Shown in pieces: positions 13,501 through 26,062 of a stretch of 64,000 nt of DNA. This DNA is from Sclerotiophoma versabilis. Its lineage: Eukaryota > Ascomycota > Dothideomycetes > Pleosporales > Didymellaceae. Position numbers and translations under genes: made by a program. The notes beneath the pieces are model-generated. The model had not been told where the DNA came from. It saw only the letters and a list, made by a program, of their open reading frames with translations, and searched no databases. The stretch spans positions 620,001 to 684,000 of the forward strand of contig JAAROD010000015.1 in assembly GCA_012274445.1 (NCBI GenBank), given 5' to 3'. Numbering within the stretch: position 1 is the first letter of the stretch; each line of letters begins with the position of its first letter.

Positions 13501-14340
13501 TTCTTAAAGAACCTATTAAGGTATACCTAGGCCTTATTAAGTATTAGTAGAGTAGTACTATTTATAAAGCCTATTATTATTAGAAATAGAGTATTAAATA
13601 CTTAACTAGTTATATAAGTAATTACGTAGTTTACTTAGTCCTTCTTAGTAGAGTATACTAGCTAGTCTCTATACAGCTTAGCCTATACCTTTATCTTCTA
13701 TTAAAGATATTATTTATATAATTCTTTATTAAATACTTCTATATTAGAAAGTCTAGGCTTTTTAGCCTATTAGATAGTATAATTTTAGTAGTTACTTAAA
13801 GGGGTAGGACTAGAGAAAAGGTTTTATCTACTTCTTTCTAAGGTTTCTAGATAAGTATTATTACTTAGCATCTTCTTAAGTTTATTTATTTAGGATTATA
13901 GCTACTTATATAGTTATCTCTCTTACTTACTTACTAGTTTATCTAGGTTAGCTTTTAAGGATTATATTATTACTATTAGATTATCTACTAATAGGCTGCG
14001 TAATAGGTCTTACTATTACTTATATAGATACTATAATTATATCTACTATTTATATATTAGCTAGCTACTAAGCAGCTATTAATTATAAAGGTTATCTTCT
14101 TCTATTATTATATACTTAGGGGGTTTAGTTAGTTTTTATCTTTCTACTTATATTAAGAGTTAAAGTAGCCTTCTAATAAGTATATATTTGTCCTATACTA
14201 TAGAAGTAGAAAGATAGAAAAGAAAGAAGAAATTATCTCTTCTTATATAAGATATAGTAAGATACTAAGCTATACTCTATAATTATATATATAGGTTTAG
14301 TGCGTAGTCTTATATACTTAGAGCTTAGCCTATTATAATC
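7583..14340 (-). mobile_element. Ty3/Gypsy retrotransposon, full length but RIP-dead
   Basis: Two directly repeated 190-bp LTR copies (7583-7772 and 14151-14340) bracket about 6.4 kb. On the minus strand around 11650-11950 a Gypsy reverse transcriptase can still be read through many stops: an FYIDYRVLN-like strand, then a YLDNILIFT block corresponding to the YLDD catalytic motif, with the second Asp changed to Asn (G-to-A). I could not confirm matching target duplications; the outer base of the right LTR is altered. A stray 130-codon open frame at 8669-9061 lies inside it. Confidence 0.7.
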
Positions 14341-15499
14341 TAAGATAAATAGAGGCTCTACTTACCTAGTATAGTTAGTAGATATATATAATAAAAGGCT
14401 ATAATAACTTACTACTAGTTTATATTAGTAACTAGAGCTAGCTTATTAGGTAATAGCTTATTATAGAACTTCTTCTACCTTTCTTTCTCTACTTTACTCT
14501 TAAAGCTATTTATATTAAGCTTTTAGAGGCTATCTATATACTTATAGTAGAGAATCTTCTTATATATACTACTAAGGCTATAGATTTACTAAGCTATACA
14601 GCTAGTACTAGCTTTTAAAGTGCTAGTATTCTCTAAAGTATTACTAAGCTTACCTAAAGTAGCCTAATACTATAAAAGTCTAGACTAAAAGAGAAAAAAA
14701 GAGCTAAGAAAGCTAAGTAAGTCTAGACCTTATACTAGCTAAGTACTTAGTACTAGCTAGATATATATTATCTATATAGTTAACTAGATTATCTAGTTAA
14801 CTTATACTTACTTTTTAGTATAAACTATTAGAAAGTAGATATTCTTTACTAGCCTTAGGCTAGAGTGTTATAAATACCTTCTTATATTAACTTTATAGTT
14901 AATATTATCCTATTTCTTATAAATAGCTACTAGCTTAGTCTCTAACTACTTAGCTATAGCAGGTTAGTATAGATCTATAATAATTAAATATAATAACTAA
15001 CTACTCTTATTAGTAGAAAAGTATTTCTTAGTAAGATTCTTCTCTACTACTTAAAGTATAGCCTTCTTTATAACTTCTATTATAGCTATATAATTTAGTA
15101 AGGCCTTAAGTTTTTTTTAGCTAATATTTAGTAGTATAATTAGTATTTCTAGTACTCTTAATTACTTATTCTTCTTTATTATATATAGTATTTTAATATA
15201 ATAGGCTAGGCCTTAAACTAGTACCTTAGTGTATAGAAGGCCTTAGGTGCTCTAGCTAATTACACTCTAGCCCTATAGGTCTTTAGTAGAACTCTAGTAA
15301 TTTTAGTCTCTATAATAGGCCTTCTAAACTTTCTAACTAGAGCCTACCTTACTACTATAAAAGCTACTAGAGGATTATAGACTCTATAAACAAGTCCTAT
15401 ATATATTCTACCTCCTAGTATATATATATAGAACTCTGTACTAGTAAATAGGTATTAAATTTATTTAGTTTCTACTTATATACAGCTCTTAGTAGCTAG

Positions 15500-18400
15500 C
15501 TTCTTATAATTAAATTTAATTACTCTTTTCTTCTACTAACACATACTAAAGAGTACTACCTAGAATAAATAGAACTACTAATAATACTATAAGGCACCTA
15601 TTAAACTATAGAATTAAGTTATATAATAGAAATAACTTAAGGTTAAATATCTATAGTAAAGTATAACACTAAGCTATTATAACTCTCCCTAAGGAATAGT
15701 AAGAAGAGGCTCTAAATAGAGCTATAATAAACCTAGTAAACTATTTACTATAGTTATAATTACTAGAGAATATATTAGTACTACCTAGCGCTAAGCTACT
15801 AGTTCTAATAAGCGCCCCTAAGAAGTCTTAAGACAACTAACTCTAGAAACACATTACCTACCTAGTAGAAACTTAAGTATAGCAGCTTATAAGTTAATAG
15901 AACTTAAAATCTAATACTTTATCTATAATAGTAATACCTAATATTAGGTATTACTACTTCTTTTAACTAATAAAACTTCTAGACGTAGAGAAGTTTAGTA
16001 GAAATAGATAAGTATACTAGATGTTTAGATTCTAGATAATTAATAAACTTATATTACTAGAAGACTACTCTAGTATTAGAGTAGTATATATATTTAACTA
16101 TCTAGAAGGATAAGCTATATATATAGGTCTTTTATAGAAAGATTAGAACCTAGATAGAATAATAAATAACTTCTAGGTATTTCTAGATAAACAGTATAAG
16201 AACTTCTTATTTAAGAAACACTTATATTAGAAGCTTTAGATAATTATAATAAAGAAATATAATTGGTTTCTAGAAACCTTTAATATAGAATTTATCTAAC
16301 TAGTATATAATATAGTAGAAGAAAATAATACCTAGAACCTTAAGACAAGGTATATATTAGCACTCTGCTTAGATCTCTAAGAGAAAATAATATTAGTAGA
16401 TATTCTAGAAGAATAGAACCTCTAGGTACTTATAGTAAGAGTTTCTAAGGTAGATATTAATATATAATAAGTATAAAGTTATATTAATAGAAACTTTAAT
16501 AGAGGTAATAAAAAACCTAATAATAATAATAAAATAGATTAGAAGGCTACTAAGGCCTATATAGGTTATATAGAACTAGATAACTATAAAAGAGTAGAAT
16601 AGTAGCTCTAAAAAATAATAGAAAAATAGAAGTCTAATAACTAGTATATATATTATAGAAAGAATAGCTACTATATAAACTAATATAAACTTAGACTAGT
16701 AAAAAGGCCTAATAGAATCTAGGTAAAAGCTATAACTATAACTAACACTCTAGAAGAAATCTCTAAATTAGAGAGATCTAACTTAGAAAACTAGCTACTT
16801 CTGCCTATAGACGCAGACAGGAGTTAAGAAGTAAGAAAGTAAAGAAAAATAAATCTTTTAGAGAGTTCTACTAGCAGTAGCTAGATAGTAAACCTATATC
16901 CCTCTATATACTAGTAGATAAAACAGCTATAGTATATATACTAATTAATACTAGTTATTTAACCTATAGAATTATCTTCTCTAGATTTATAAAAAAATAT
17001 AAACTATTATATACCTAAGCTTATAAGAGAAGAATAACTAGTACTACTAGAAAGATATTATAGATTATAGAAGTAACTAAGTTTAATCTAGATATAGACA
17101 GATATAAAGAAACTATATAGGCTTATATTCTAGAAAATAAAGAAGAATATAACCTTATACTAGAACAGCCCTAGATAGACTAGTATAATATAATACTAGT
17201 ACCTATAAAAAAGTTAATATTTATATACTTCTTTAAAATATAAGTAAGAAGCTAAAAAGAAATTAAATCTAACTAAATTATATAATAGGTAAACCTAGCT
17301 CTATTCTAGGCTCTATAAAAGAGGTCTTATAAAAACCTAAACACTATAGTCTTCTTTACTTTAATAGTAGATATTTAGAAGGTACTTAAGAAAAAAGAGT
17401 TAGTAAACCTATAGACAGTTCTACTAGACTATCTAAAAAGTAAATACTAAACATTTCTAAAAATAGAAGCTAATAAGCTTACTCTTTACTAAGAACTAGA
17501 TATTAACTACTTTATAGAGTTAATAGAAGAAAATAGGAAACTAGCTACTATTCTCTAGAGTCTACTTTATAATATATTTAAAGAAGAACTCTTAGTACTT
17601 AGGTAATAACTAACTAGCTACCTAGATAAAGAATTTATATAAGTTAGTAAGTTAAGCGTATTAGCCTTAGTTCTCTTTATAAAGAAACTAAGTAGAGAAC
17701 TAAGGTTCTATATAGACTACTAAGTACTAAATACTATTTTAAAAAAGAACTAATACTTCTTTCTATTAATATATAAGATACTATCTTAAATCTTAAAGGT
17801 AAAGTAGTTTACTAAGGTTAATATAATCTAAGCCTTCTATAAGATCTATATAGTAGATAAAAATAAATAGAAAACTACCTTCTAGACCTGCTTTAGCCTT
17901 TATAAATAGGTAGTAATACTATTTAGGTTAGCTAATACTTTTAGCACCTTCTAATAGTATATTAACTAGACACTCTAAGAATACCTTAATAAATAGTACT
18001 CTACTTATATTAATAATATACTAATTTACTTTAGTAGAAGTAAAAAAGAATATAAATAGAAGGTACTTAAGATTATATAGAAACTAGGTAAAGCTAGCCT
18101 ATATTTAGATATAGAGAAGAGTAAATTCTCTATCTAGTCTACTAAATACCTTAGATTTATTATTAAAGCTAGAAAGAGTATTAGAATAGACCTAGAGAAG
18201 GTTATAGTAATTAAGGTATAGAAAGCCTCTAAGATAGTAAAAGGTGTCTAAAGTTTTCTTAGATTTACTAACTTCTACTAATAGTTTATTAATAGATTCT
18301 TATCTATAGTAGAACTCTTAATAAAGTTAACTAGGAAGAACTCTAACTTTAAATAGAGACCTGCCTAATATAAGGCCTTTAAAATAATAAAGAAAGCCTT

Positions 18401-18850
18401 TATTATAGAACCTGCTCTAGCTAACTTTAACCTAGATCTAAAAATAGTTCTAGAATATAACGCCTCTAGATAGGTAATAAGAAGAGTACTTTCCTAGTTT
18501 AGTAAAGACAGCACTTTTTAAATAGTAGCTTACTTCTCTACTAAGAATTCTAAAGTAGAGGTAAACTATATAATTTATAATAAGAAAATACTAGTAGTTA
18601 TTAAGTGCCTATAGAAATAGAATACTAAGCTAAAGTATATTAAGAACTTTATAGTTATTATAGACTATAAGAATCTAGAATACTTTTATAAATCTAGACT
18701 TCTAATAGAATACTATATTTAATAGTTAAGCCTTCTTAGCTAGTTTAACCTAACCTTTATATACTAGCTAGAGAAAGTTAATAGCTAAGTAGACGCTTTA
18801 TCTAGAAGAGAAGAGAATATATCTAATATAATAGATAATAATTAGAAAAG
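15500..18850 (+). mobile_element. Second Ty3/Gypsy coding region, RIP-dead
   Basis: On the plus strand, patterns of a Gypsy polyprotein are legible through many stops. There is a reverse transcriptase around 17690-18060 (FYIDY, then a YINNILIYF-like block corresponding to YLDD). The connection segment around 18210-18300 reads FLRFTNFY. An RNase H around 18420-18800 ends in a VDALSRREEN-like sequence, the classic end of Gypsy RNase H. It points away from the element at 7583-14340. I could not find its LTRs, so the limits are only those of the legible part. Confidence 0.6.
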
Positions 18851-19699
18851 AACCTAATACTTCTAACTACTCTACCTATTTACTATAGTTATATAACCTT
18901 TCTTAGAAGAAGGGGAGGTAGAAGCTATAGTATTTTTTACTACCTGCCTCTAAAATGCTAACTCTTTCTAACTAGCCTAACTAATAATATATAGCTACTT
19001 AGTTACTACTTGTTTATAAAGATAATAAAGGCTAGTACTAATACTATAGAAGTAGAATAAAGAAACTATAACTATTTCTAGAGCTTTTATAAGTACTCTG
19101 CCTTAGCTACCTACTTACTTAATTTAACCTTATATATTATAAACTTCTAGTTATATATTTCTAAGCTTAATAGGCCTATAGAGATATTATAATTAATTAG
19201 TTAAGCACTTTAGCTTTAGATAGAGTAAGCTAGTAAATAATTAGAAGTAATTAAGCTTATAGTAGGCAGCTAAGAAGCTCTATTATGTATACCTAGAGTG
19301 TTTAGAGTATCTAGATTAATAAGCTCCTATAGATCTTAAAGCTTAGTATACTAAGTAAGTTAGATATACTAATTAGGCTATTTAATATATAACCTTAATT
19401 AGTAGAAACCTATTAGGATTCCTAATAGAGCTTATATGCTATAGCTAACTAGCTTACCTATAGTAGTGTTATACTAGAGAGAAGAAAATAAAAAGTAATT
19501 AGAGCTTCTAAGGTATATACTATAAGCTCTTTATAAGTATATAGAGAGATCTACTATTCTTAGAAAGCTAGGCTTATAACTATAATAGAGCTTATAGAAA
19601 TATACTTAGGTAATTAATAGTATTTAATTAGTACTATTTAATCTATGTCTAAAATATTAATTATATATAAAGAGAATTTAGAGGTTATGTAATTTTGCC

Positions 19700-20636
19700 T
19701 AATAAGCTTATAGGCTTCTAGGAACCTACTTAGTCTTATAACCTTATTAAGCGAGCCTTTAAGCTCCTACAGAGCCGCTTGGTAGTTAGGTGCTAGAGTA
19801 ACCTAATTAGGGTATAGAAGCGAGAAAAAAGCTCTACAGTAGCAAACTACACGCTTTATCGCGCGATAAATATTAATATAAATAATAGTACTGTTACCTC
19901 TTAGACTATAGCTGTTCTTATTGTCTCTTAGTTATAGGATCTTGCCTATTAAAAATAATAAGAAGTAGTCTATTTTCTATATATATGCCTTGTTAACTAG
20001 TGGTATATTATATGCTAGTTGCCTATTTACGCCACGCTTAACATAGGGAATAAAGATTAGACAACTAAGGATTCTTAGTAGATTGGCTATAGTTAAGTAG
20101 ATGTGATTAAAGCATGCGACTATCTAGTAGACTATTATTAGGTCCTGCACGACTACAATAGAGCGTGGTGTAGTGATACTACTTGCTTTAAGCAGCTTGC
20201 GTGCTTCTATTGTGTTAGTAGCATATGTTGTAGAGTAACTGTCTATAAGCATTTAAGGTGCTGCTCCAGGATCGTTAAAGGTAATCCTATATAAATAGGA
20301 TATAAGCAAGAGAGACGCCCTACTAAGTTTATTACTATCCTAACTTTAAATAACAATGCCTTTATTAGACTAACGCTAATTACTTATGAATGTCTGTACC
20401 TTAACAGGCACCTAGTGCTCTCTCTTACCTTTGCATAAGTGCTAACCGTGCGTCTATTGTTGCAATACTAGGCAATTACTAGCTGACTAATACTGATGTA
20501 ACTGCACTACTCTTTGCACGCAAACGCCTTGAGCGGCTTTCTAAGGATGAGAAGCAGCGGTCCCAACAGTAGTGGCAGGCGAACGTCCTTTGGCCTTTAG
20601 ACCCTGAGATTGCTGTATTTCTGCTTCATAACATTG
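19700..20636. other. Partly mutated transition zone with a palindrome
   Basis: Composition rises from AT-rich to normal. A perfect 16-bp palindrome TTTATCGCGCGATAAA lies at 19855-19870. From about 20480 a plus-strand frame reads TDVTALLFARKRLERLSKD and continues for about 50 codons with TAG stops, ending before 20640. It looks like the tail of a damaged protein gene that I cannot identify. Confidence 0.35.
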
Positions 20637-22045
20637 TTAAGAAACTCTTTCTGTACCGCTGTAAGGTATTGGAATAACATAGTGTGTCCATCTTTCCTTA
20701 CTATCCGCCTCTCTCCACACATCAATACCGCCTGCAACACCATTCTCATCCACTTGCCAAACACCACTCTCTACTAAACCTCTCCAGTTTTCCAGCACAT
20801 CTCGAAGACTATGTTCGTGGTGTTGCTCAAACGGCTGATACCCTGGTCGATACAGGTCGAAACAGCTGTTTGCTGGAGTCCTCCTGCTACCGAACTTGCT
20901 TCCGTCACTCCTCCGTGCATACCCATTAGCCCCTATGCCAAACGGCAGAAGGAATAAGCATTCATCTTCAGCGCTTATTGTCGAAGATGGTCGCAAGTAG
21001 AGACCGGCAGGATAAGTCGTAATGCGGCTGTGCCGGGGGAATAGCTGGGCAATCGGCTCGCCAGTACGATTATTTGGCATAGTATTATCTGTGTAGTTTG
21101 CCTTGAAGCGAAAGAGGAGAAGCGGAGGAATTTGGACAGTACCTGGGTACAAAAACGACCCGAAAGGCTGATCTACGAATGTGGAGGGGCCGAGGACCTC
21201 GAGCCCTGGAGCGATCATCTGGAAACGTGGACGGCGTACGCGGCGCACGAATTCGTAACCAAAGCGCTGGGGTAGGTTCAAATTTTGGAGTGTGATCTCA
21301 TCTACAAGCCCGTAGACAATCTCTGTGGGGCTTGTAGGGCTGGCTGGGGGAGGCATGCGGGCTTCGATGGCTTCGACAAGACGATTGAAAGCGTTGATGT
21401 TCTCGTCCAGCATAGCGTCAGTGTATGGAACGAACTCCCAAGGTTCGAACCGCTCATTTCCGTAATTCCGATCTTCGACCTCCGGCAGAGCAGCGATCGC
21501 TCCTTTGCGAATCTGGCTCAGCCAGTACTCCAGGGCTGTCTCCAATGGATACCATACCCTCCGCTCAAGGGCATCTTCGATCTCGTAGATAGTCGGACTA
21601 ATTATGCAAAGGTGTTGTACCTGGTCATACCTAGACCAGGAGAATCAGCGTTGTGCGGAGCTTAAAGGTACTTTCTAACTCACAGTAGCCCACAGAAGTG
21701 GCCTGTGAAGTTGCTCATTGCGTAAAGAACCAGGTATCTGCCATCATCTTCATCGTCCGCCAAGTCCTCGGTGTGCTCGAACATGAAATCAGGCGAAGCA
21801 AGATTTTGCACCCAATAAAAGAAGTTAAGATGAACTCCCGTTTCCGGGTCGTAGATCACCCGCGCACGCTGGAGGAAGGTAACAAGATCAGGTGCGAGGT
21901 TCGGACGGACAGCCTCAGCCTCATCGCCGAAAGTGTCAAACCATGTATGGCAGGCGGATTCCAGCGAGTCTGGCTCGCGGCCTGAGCTGATCCAGCTGGA
22001 GCGTAGAATCTCGTTGTGGAGTGCAACGCACCGTTCAACATCCAT
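20637..22045 (-). CDS. Conserved-looking fungal protein of unknown function, 451 aa
   Basis: Two exons on the minus strand: 21684-22045 and 20637-21630, joined by a 53-bp intron (21631-21683, GTGAGT..TCTAG) that restores the frame. The ATG at 22045 is the first in frame. I see no signal peptide or membrane segment, so it is probably cytosolic. The N-terminal half has an acidic patch (DLADDEDDGRY) followed by a hydrophobic stretch (YLVLYAMSNFTGHFCGLL); the C-terminal half ends in a Trp-rich segment (ENWRGLVESGVWQVDENG). I do not recognise a named domain. It lies 190 bp downstream of the LysM gene on the same strand, next to a chitinase with a nuclease-like tail. A partner or immunity role can be imagined from position only; nothing in the sequence shows it. 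Confidence 0.75.
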
Positions 22046-22235
22046 GCTCAACGGTGACCAAGGTAGTCAAAGGTGGTATGAGTATAGAGTTGTGACACAA
22101 AGCAGCACAGATGACAGTTCTACAACCAACTTTCCTTGTGGTGTTGGCACATGTGTTGTGTTGCTGGCCATAGCGCGCCAGCTTGATTATCTATACTAGA
22201 ATGTGTCTTGGCGCCCAGACGGACGGATTGATCTC

Positions 22236-24358
22236 CTAATCCGTGCAAGCCCCAAAGTGGCAATTGTCACCCTTGCAGTACACGTCTCCACTGCCGCAGT
22301 ATCCATATTGGCTACAACATGGGCCAAACTGGGTGCCTGCGCAAGTCTTGTTGCCCTGGAACAGTGGGCCGCACTCGCCCGTTATTGACGGACCACCCAA
22401 ATCAGGATCACAGGCGCCCGAGTGGCTGAGTGTCGTGGTAAGCCATAATTTATCAGTCAGGGGCTAGGAATCAAAGACTTACCAATTTCCAGGCGCGCAG
22501 AAGTCAGATCCGTCACCACAGTAGCCGTAAACGCTACAGCACGGGCCAAAACGTGGATTGTCGCATGTCAAACCGCCTACCATAGGCCCACAGCTTCCAT
22601 TTGTGGTACTTGTCGGACTTCCCGTACAAGCTCCTGAAAAGCACATGCCTGGGCTGCAAAAGTCGTTCCCATCGCCACACCATCCGTGTGTGCTGCAACA
22701 TGAACCAAAACTGCTACCTGTGCAAGTCGCGTTTCCATGAGCCAACCCGCATTGGCCATCTGTCGACACCGGCTGTGACTTCTGTACCTCGCCAACGCAT
22801 ACCGAGGACTTGAGCCACAGATTTGTGCAGTCCGAGTTCAGATATGTATTGAATTTTTGCAACGCTGTGAAAGTGATCCCATATATCAGACATACCAGGT
22901 TGCATGTATCGTCGCCCACAACCTCATGATAACGTCCACAATTCTCGATGGAGCCGCTCTGAGTAGGCCAAATAGGTGTGGCTGTGGTGTGGTATACTGG
23001 TACCCCGTTCGGGGGTGAGACGATGGTGGCGTTGGACGCCCAATAGCCACCTGGAGGACTGGCTAACATCAGCTTAACATTGATATAGGATGTTCTTGAG
23101 CAACAGACCTTATACAGACACGCTGTCCCAGCGCCATGCTATCGCAAGGTCCAACCAGGTAGGGATTCCAGCCCATGAATTGTTCTTGAGTAATGTTGTA
23201 TGTCGAATTTGAGATTTGTCTGATCGCATCAGAGCAGGTCTCCCCATATTTTGATATCTCTTTGGTCTCACAAGGAAGAGGAAGACATATTGAATCCTTG
23301 AAATGGCAGAAGTTGTTCCCTGTGGCCACTCGAACATCGCCAGTGGACACGTGAAATTGATCCGCAACAGCGCTGCAGCCGCGAAGTGTAGGATCAGGTT
23401 CAACAATTTGTCCCATGCACGAGTCTGACGTAGTGGGGCAGACGTACTGACCAACTGACGGTTCGAAGGTGCAGGTTGGGGGCACATATGTTGCGGATGA
23501 TGCTGCAGGTGTGCTTGTTGGGGTGCCAACGAACAAAGAATAGTCCGAGGTAAGATAAGGCATCTCGACGGAGCAGGTTCTTTGCAGCTCCTCGAAAGCA
23601 TCAACGCGGTATTGGGTCCAGTTTCCACTATCCAAAAACGGCGAGAGAAGGCGCTGTCTCCAGACTTTCAGAAAACATTCGTCACAATACAGGTCCTGAG
23701 CATACAGCCCAATCACGGACTGGAGCGCAGGATTGATCAAATCCGTGTCGAATTCTGGGTCATTACAGATTCCCGGTGGGCTGTCGACTTCACACATCAT
23801 TTCGTCGTATGTGATGTAATCGCTACCAGCCCAGGTCTGCGACTCAAGGAAGCACCAGTCATTTGCACTACACAGGGTTAGTCATGCGACGGAAAGATTG
23901 GAGCCCTGGTTACCTGTTCTGAAGGCAAGCAAGATCCAGAGCATTAGTATACTGCAGCGGTATAATCGTCGCCTTCACAATGCTCCCAGCTTGTGTTATT
24001 GTGTCAGCTCCGCAATCTGTGTTCACCTTGATCAACCAGGATGCAATTGAGGATCGACACTGAGATGTACAGAGGGCAGTGATATTCTCTTTGTGCCAGT
24101 AGTTCTCGTCCATTCCTTGTGCCGCCATTTTTGCAGTGACCTCATCGCAAGCAAGAGTTGTGTTTCTATAAAGAGAATGTTAGAAGAGCTCATAACATAG
24201 GTACTCACGATGTTGTCTACTCACATCGCGGCGAGACAACCATCTGATACGTCAAAAGCATCTTGAATAGTCGAATCAAACCCAGAGAGTAGATTGAAAG
24301 CGGCACTGGAGCGTTGGGTCGCCAAAGCAACAAGAAAGTAGAGCACTCGGGGTATCAT
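22236..24358 (-). CDS. Secreted LysM and hevein-domain (ChtBD1) protein, 636 aa
   Basis: Five exons on the minus strand: 24225-24358, 23914-24165, 23109-23867, 22483-23058, 22236-22425. All four introns are 46-58 bp and keep the frame; intron 2 has a perfect CTAAC branch point. The start MIPRVLYFLVALATQRSSA is a signal peptide. A conserved Cys-rich region follows (DWCFLESQTWAGSDYITYDE, later CDECFLKVWRQRLLSPFLD), typical of fungal LysM proteins encoded beside chitinases. Three LysM-like segments come next (around GCSAVADQFHVSTGDV, YGETCSDAIRQISNSTY and YHEVVGDDTCNLVC). The C-terminus has three hevein-type chitin-binding modules, each with the CCS..G.CG pattern; the last is split between exons 4 and 5. 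It should bind chitin outside the cell, either shielding hyphae or acting with the divergent chitinase at 41526. Confidence 0.9.
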
Positions 24359-24691
24359 GGCGCGTAAGATGCATAGAGAGGGCTTGGAGGTCGAATAAAC
24401 CAGCTACTCTAAGCTCAAATAGCAGCGTCGTCGAACCCCTAAGCCTCCGTTGCCTTCTTCCTTTGACTGGCTAACTTCATGCGAACATCTAGAGTTGCGA
24501 TGCCAAGAATTTTCCCTAATCAGCCAAGCATGAGGCACAGTCGCGGTCCGCTGCACTAAGAGCAGAATTTGCAGCGCGATCCCACGTGCAGTGAAGTCAC
24601 CGAGCCGCATGTATTTCTGTCAGGCATTTAATTTCACAGGCAAGTTGTCGGCATGACCGAGGCACATATTCGGAGACCTTAAAACAAGACT
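24359..24691. promoter_or_regulatory. Left half of a divergent LysM/chitinase promoter
   Basis: 333 bp of normal-composition DNA between the LysM start codon and the TA target of the nested transposon block. With 41180-41525 on the far side it would form one intergenic region of about 0.68 kb shared by the two divergent genes. I did not recognise a specific operator. Confidence 0.55.
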
Positions 24692-26062
24692 ACCGTGCAC
24701 GGTCACTAGTTGCGCACGGTCACTAGTTGCACACCCCTCACCTAATTCATCCCATCTTTTCACCCCCTATAACACAACGCCACCATGTCTATTAAGGCTG
24801 TAATTCAGGAGTTAGACGCAGCTAGTTTAGGAGAAGATATTTCATATACACAATTAGCTTAAAAACATAGTATGTCTTAAACAATATTAACCTGCTAAGT
24901 AAAGAGGATTTACGCCTTACTTTAGAACAGTAGACTTAACAAGTAATTACTCTACCTATAAGATAAGGCAGAGCTAGTAGAGTATATTAAAGAACTTATA
25001 AAGAGACACCTTATACCTATAAGGTAAATAGTTATTAATTTTATAACTCTACTAGCTGCGTAGAAGCCCTTAGAAAGCTAGATTACTTACTTTCTTTATT
25101 ATAACTAGAACACGCTTCTTATAGCCTAGACTACCTCTATAGAAACAGGCTGTTATAAGGCTAATTCTAGTAATAAATACTACCTCTACTTTAAGCTTCT
25201 ATACTAGAAGATAACCTAGTATAATATTAAGCCTAAGAATACCTATAATATAAATAAAAAAGGCTTTACTATTAGAGTTATAGGTAGGAGTAAGAGAATC
25301 TTTAATAAGCTACTATTTAGTAAGAAGTAGTTTAAGTAGTTACTCTATAATAGTAACTAAGAGTAGGTAACATTACTAGCTACTATATATACTAATAGAT
25401 CTTACCTACCTCTAGGTATTATCTTTTTAGCTGCTAGCTAAGCTATATAATTAAGCTAGGTATACTTAATTAATCTAGAAAAGCACTCTATCTACTTTAC
25501 TACTTTAACAAGTAGCTAAACAAATAATAACCTAAGATTAATATAGCTTAAGTAGGTATTTAATTACTATACTAAGGCTAAAGCTTAAACAAAGTAGAGG
25601 CTACTTATTATTAATAGCTATAGTAGTTATATAACTAAGAACTTTATTAACTACTATAATAGCTATAAGATTCTACTTATAATCTTTCCTCTATATGCTA
25701 TATATACTCTCTAGCTATTAGATATAGTCTACTTTAAACCTCTAGCTTAAAACTATACTAAAGAACTTAATTTATATAACTATATAACCTAGAGGTAGGC
25801 ACCTATAAAGAAGAGTAATTTCTTCTTACTATTCTAGCCTGCCTAGGTAAATACCTTTACGAAATTATTAGTATTAACAGCCTTTAAAGCTATAGGTATC
25901 TACCTACCTAATACTCACCGAACACCAACTTTTTGATTTTTGGGTTACCTTTCTAGAGGCCCTAAAAATCCCAGCAACTGAACAAGCTCACTTCGCTGAT
26001 TCAGGGAGTACCTCTAACGTCCACCAAGCACCCTGCGCTGTAGCGCAAAGGAGCTTGCCAGG

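Larger units (their letters stand above)
1957..19700. repeat. Large RIP-mutated AT-rich transposon block
   Basis: Roughly 17.7 kb in which C survives almost only before T or C and G almost only after A or G; whole 60-base lines (for example 7081-7140) contain no CA, TG or CG. Stops are dense in all frames. The protein-like patterns still legible belong to a Fot1/pogo transposase and to Ty3/Gypsy polyproteins (separate entries). Stretches without a legible element (about 5680-7580, 19000-19700) hold only mutated repeat DNA. Confidence 0.9.

Noticed and set aside
22203..22813. Plus-strand frames opposite the LysM gene
   Set aside because: Fully antisense to exons with clear hevein modules.
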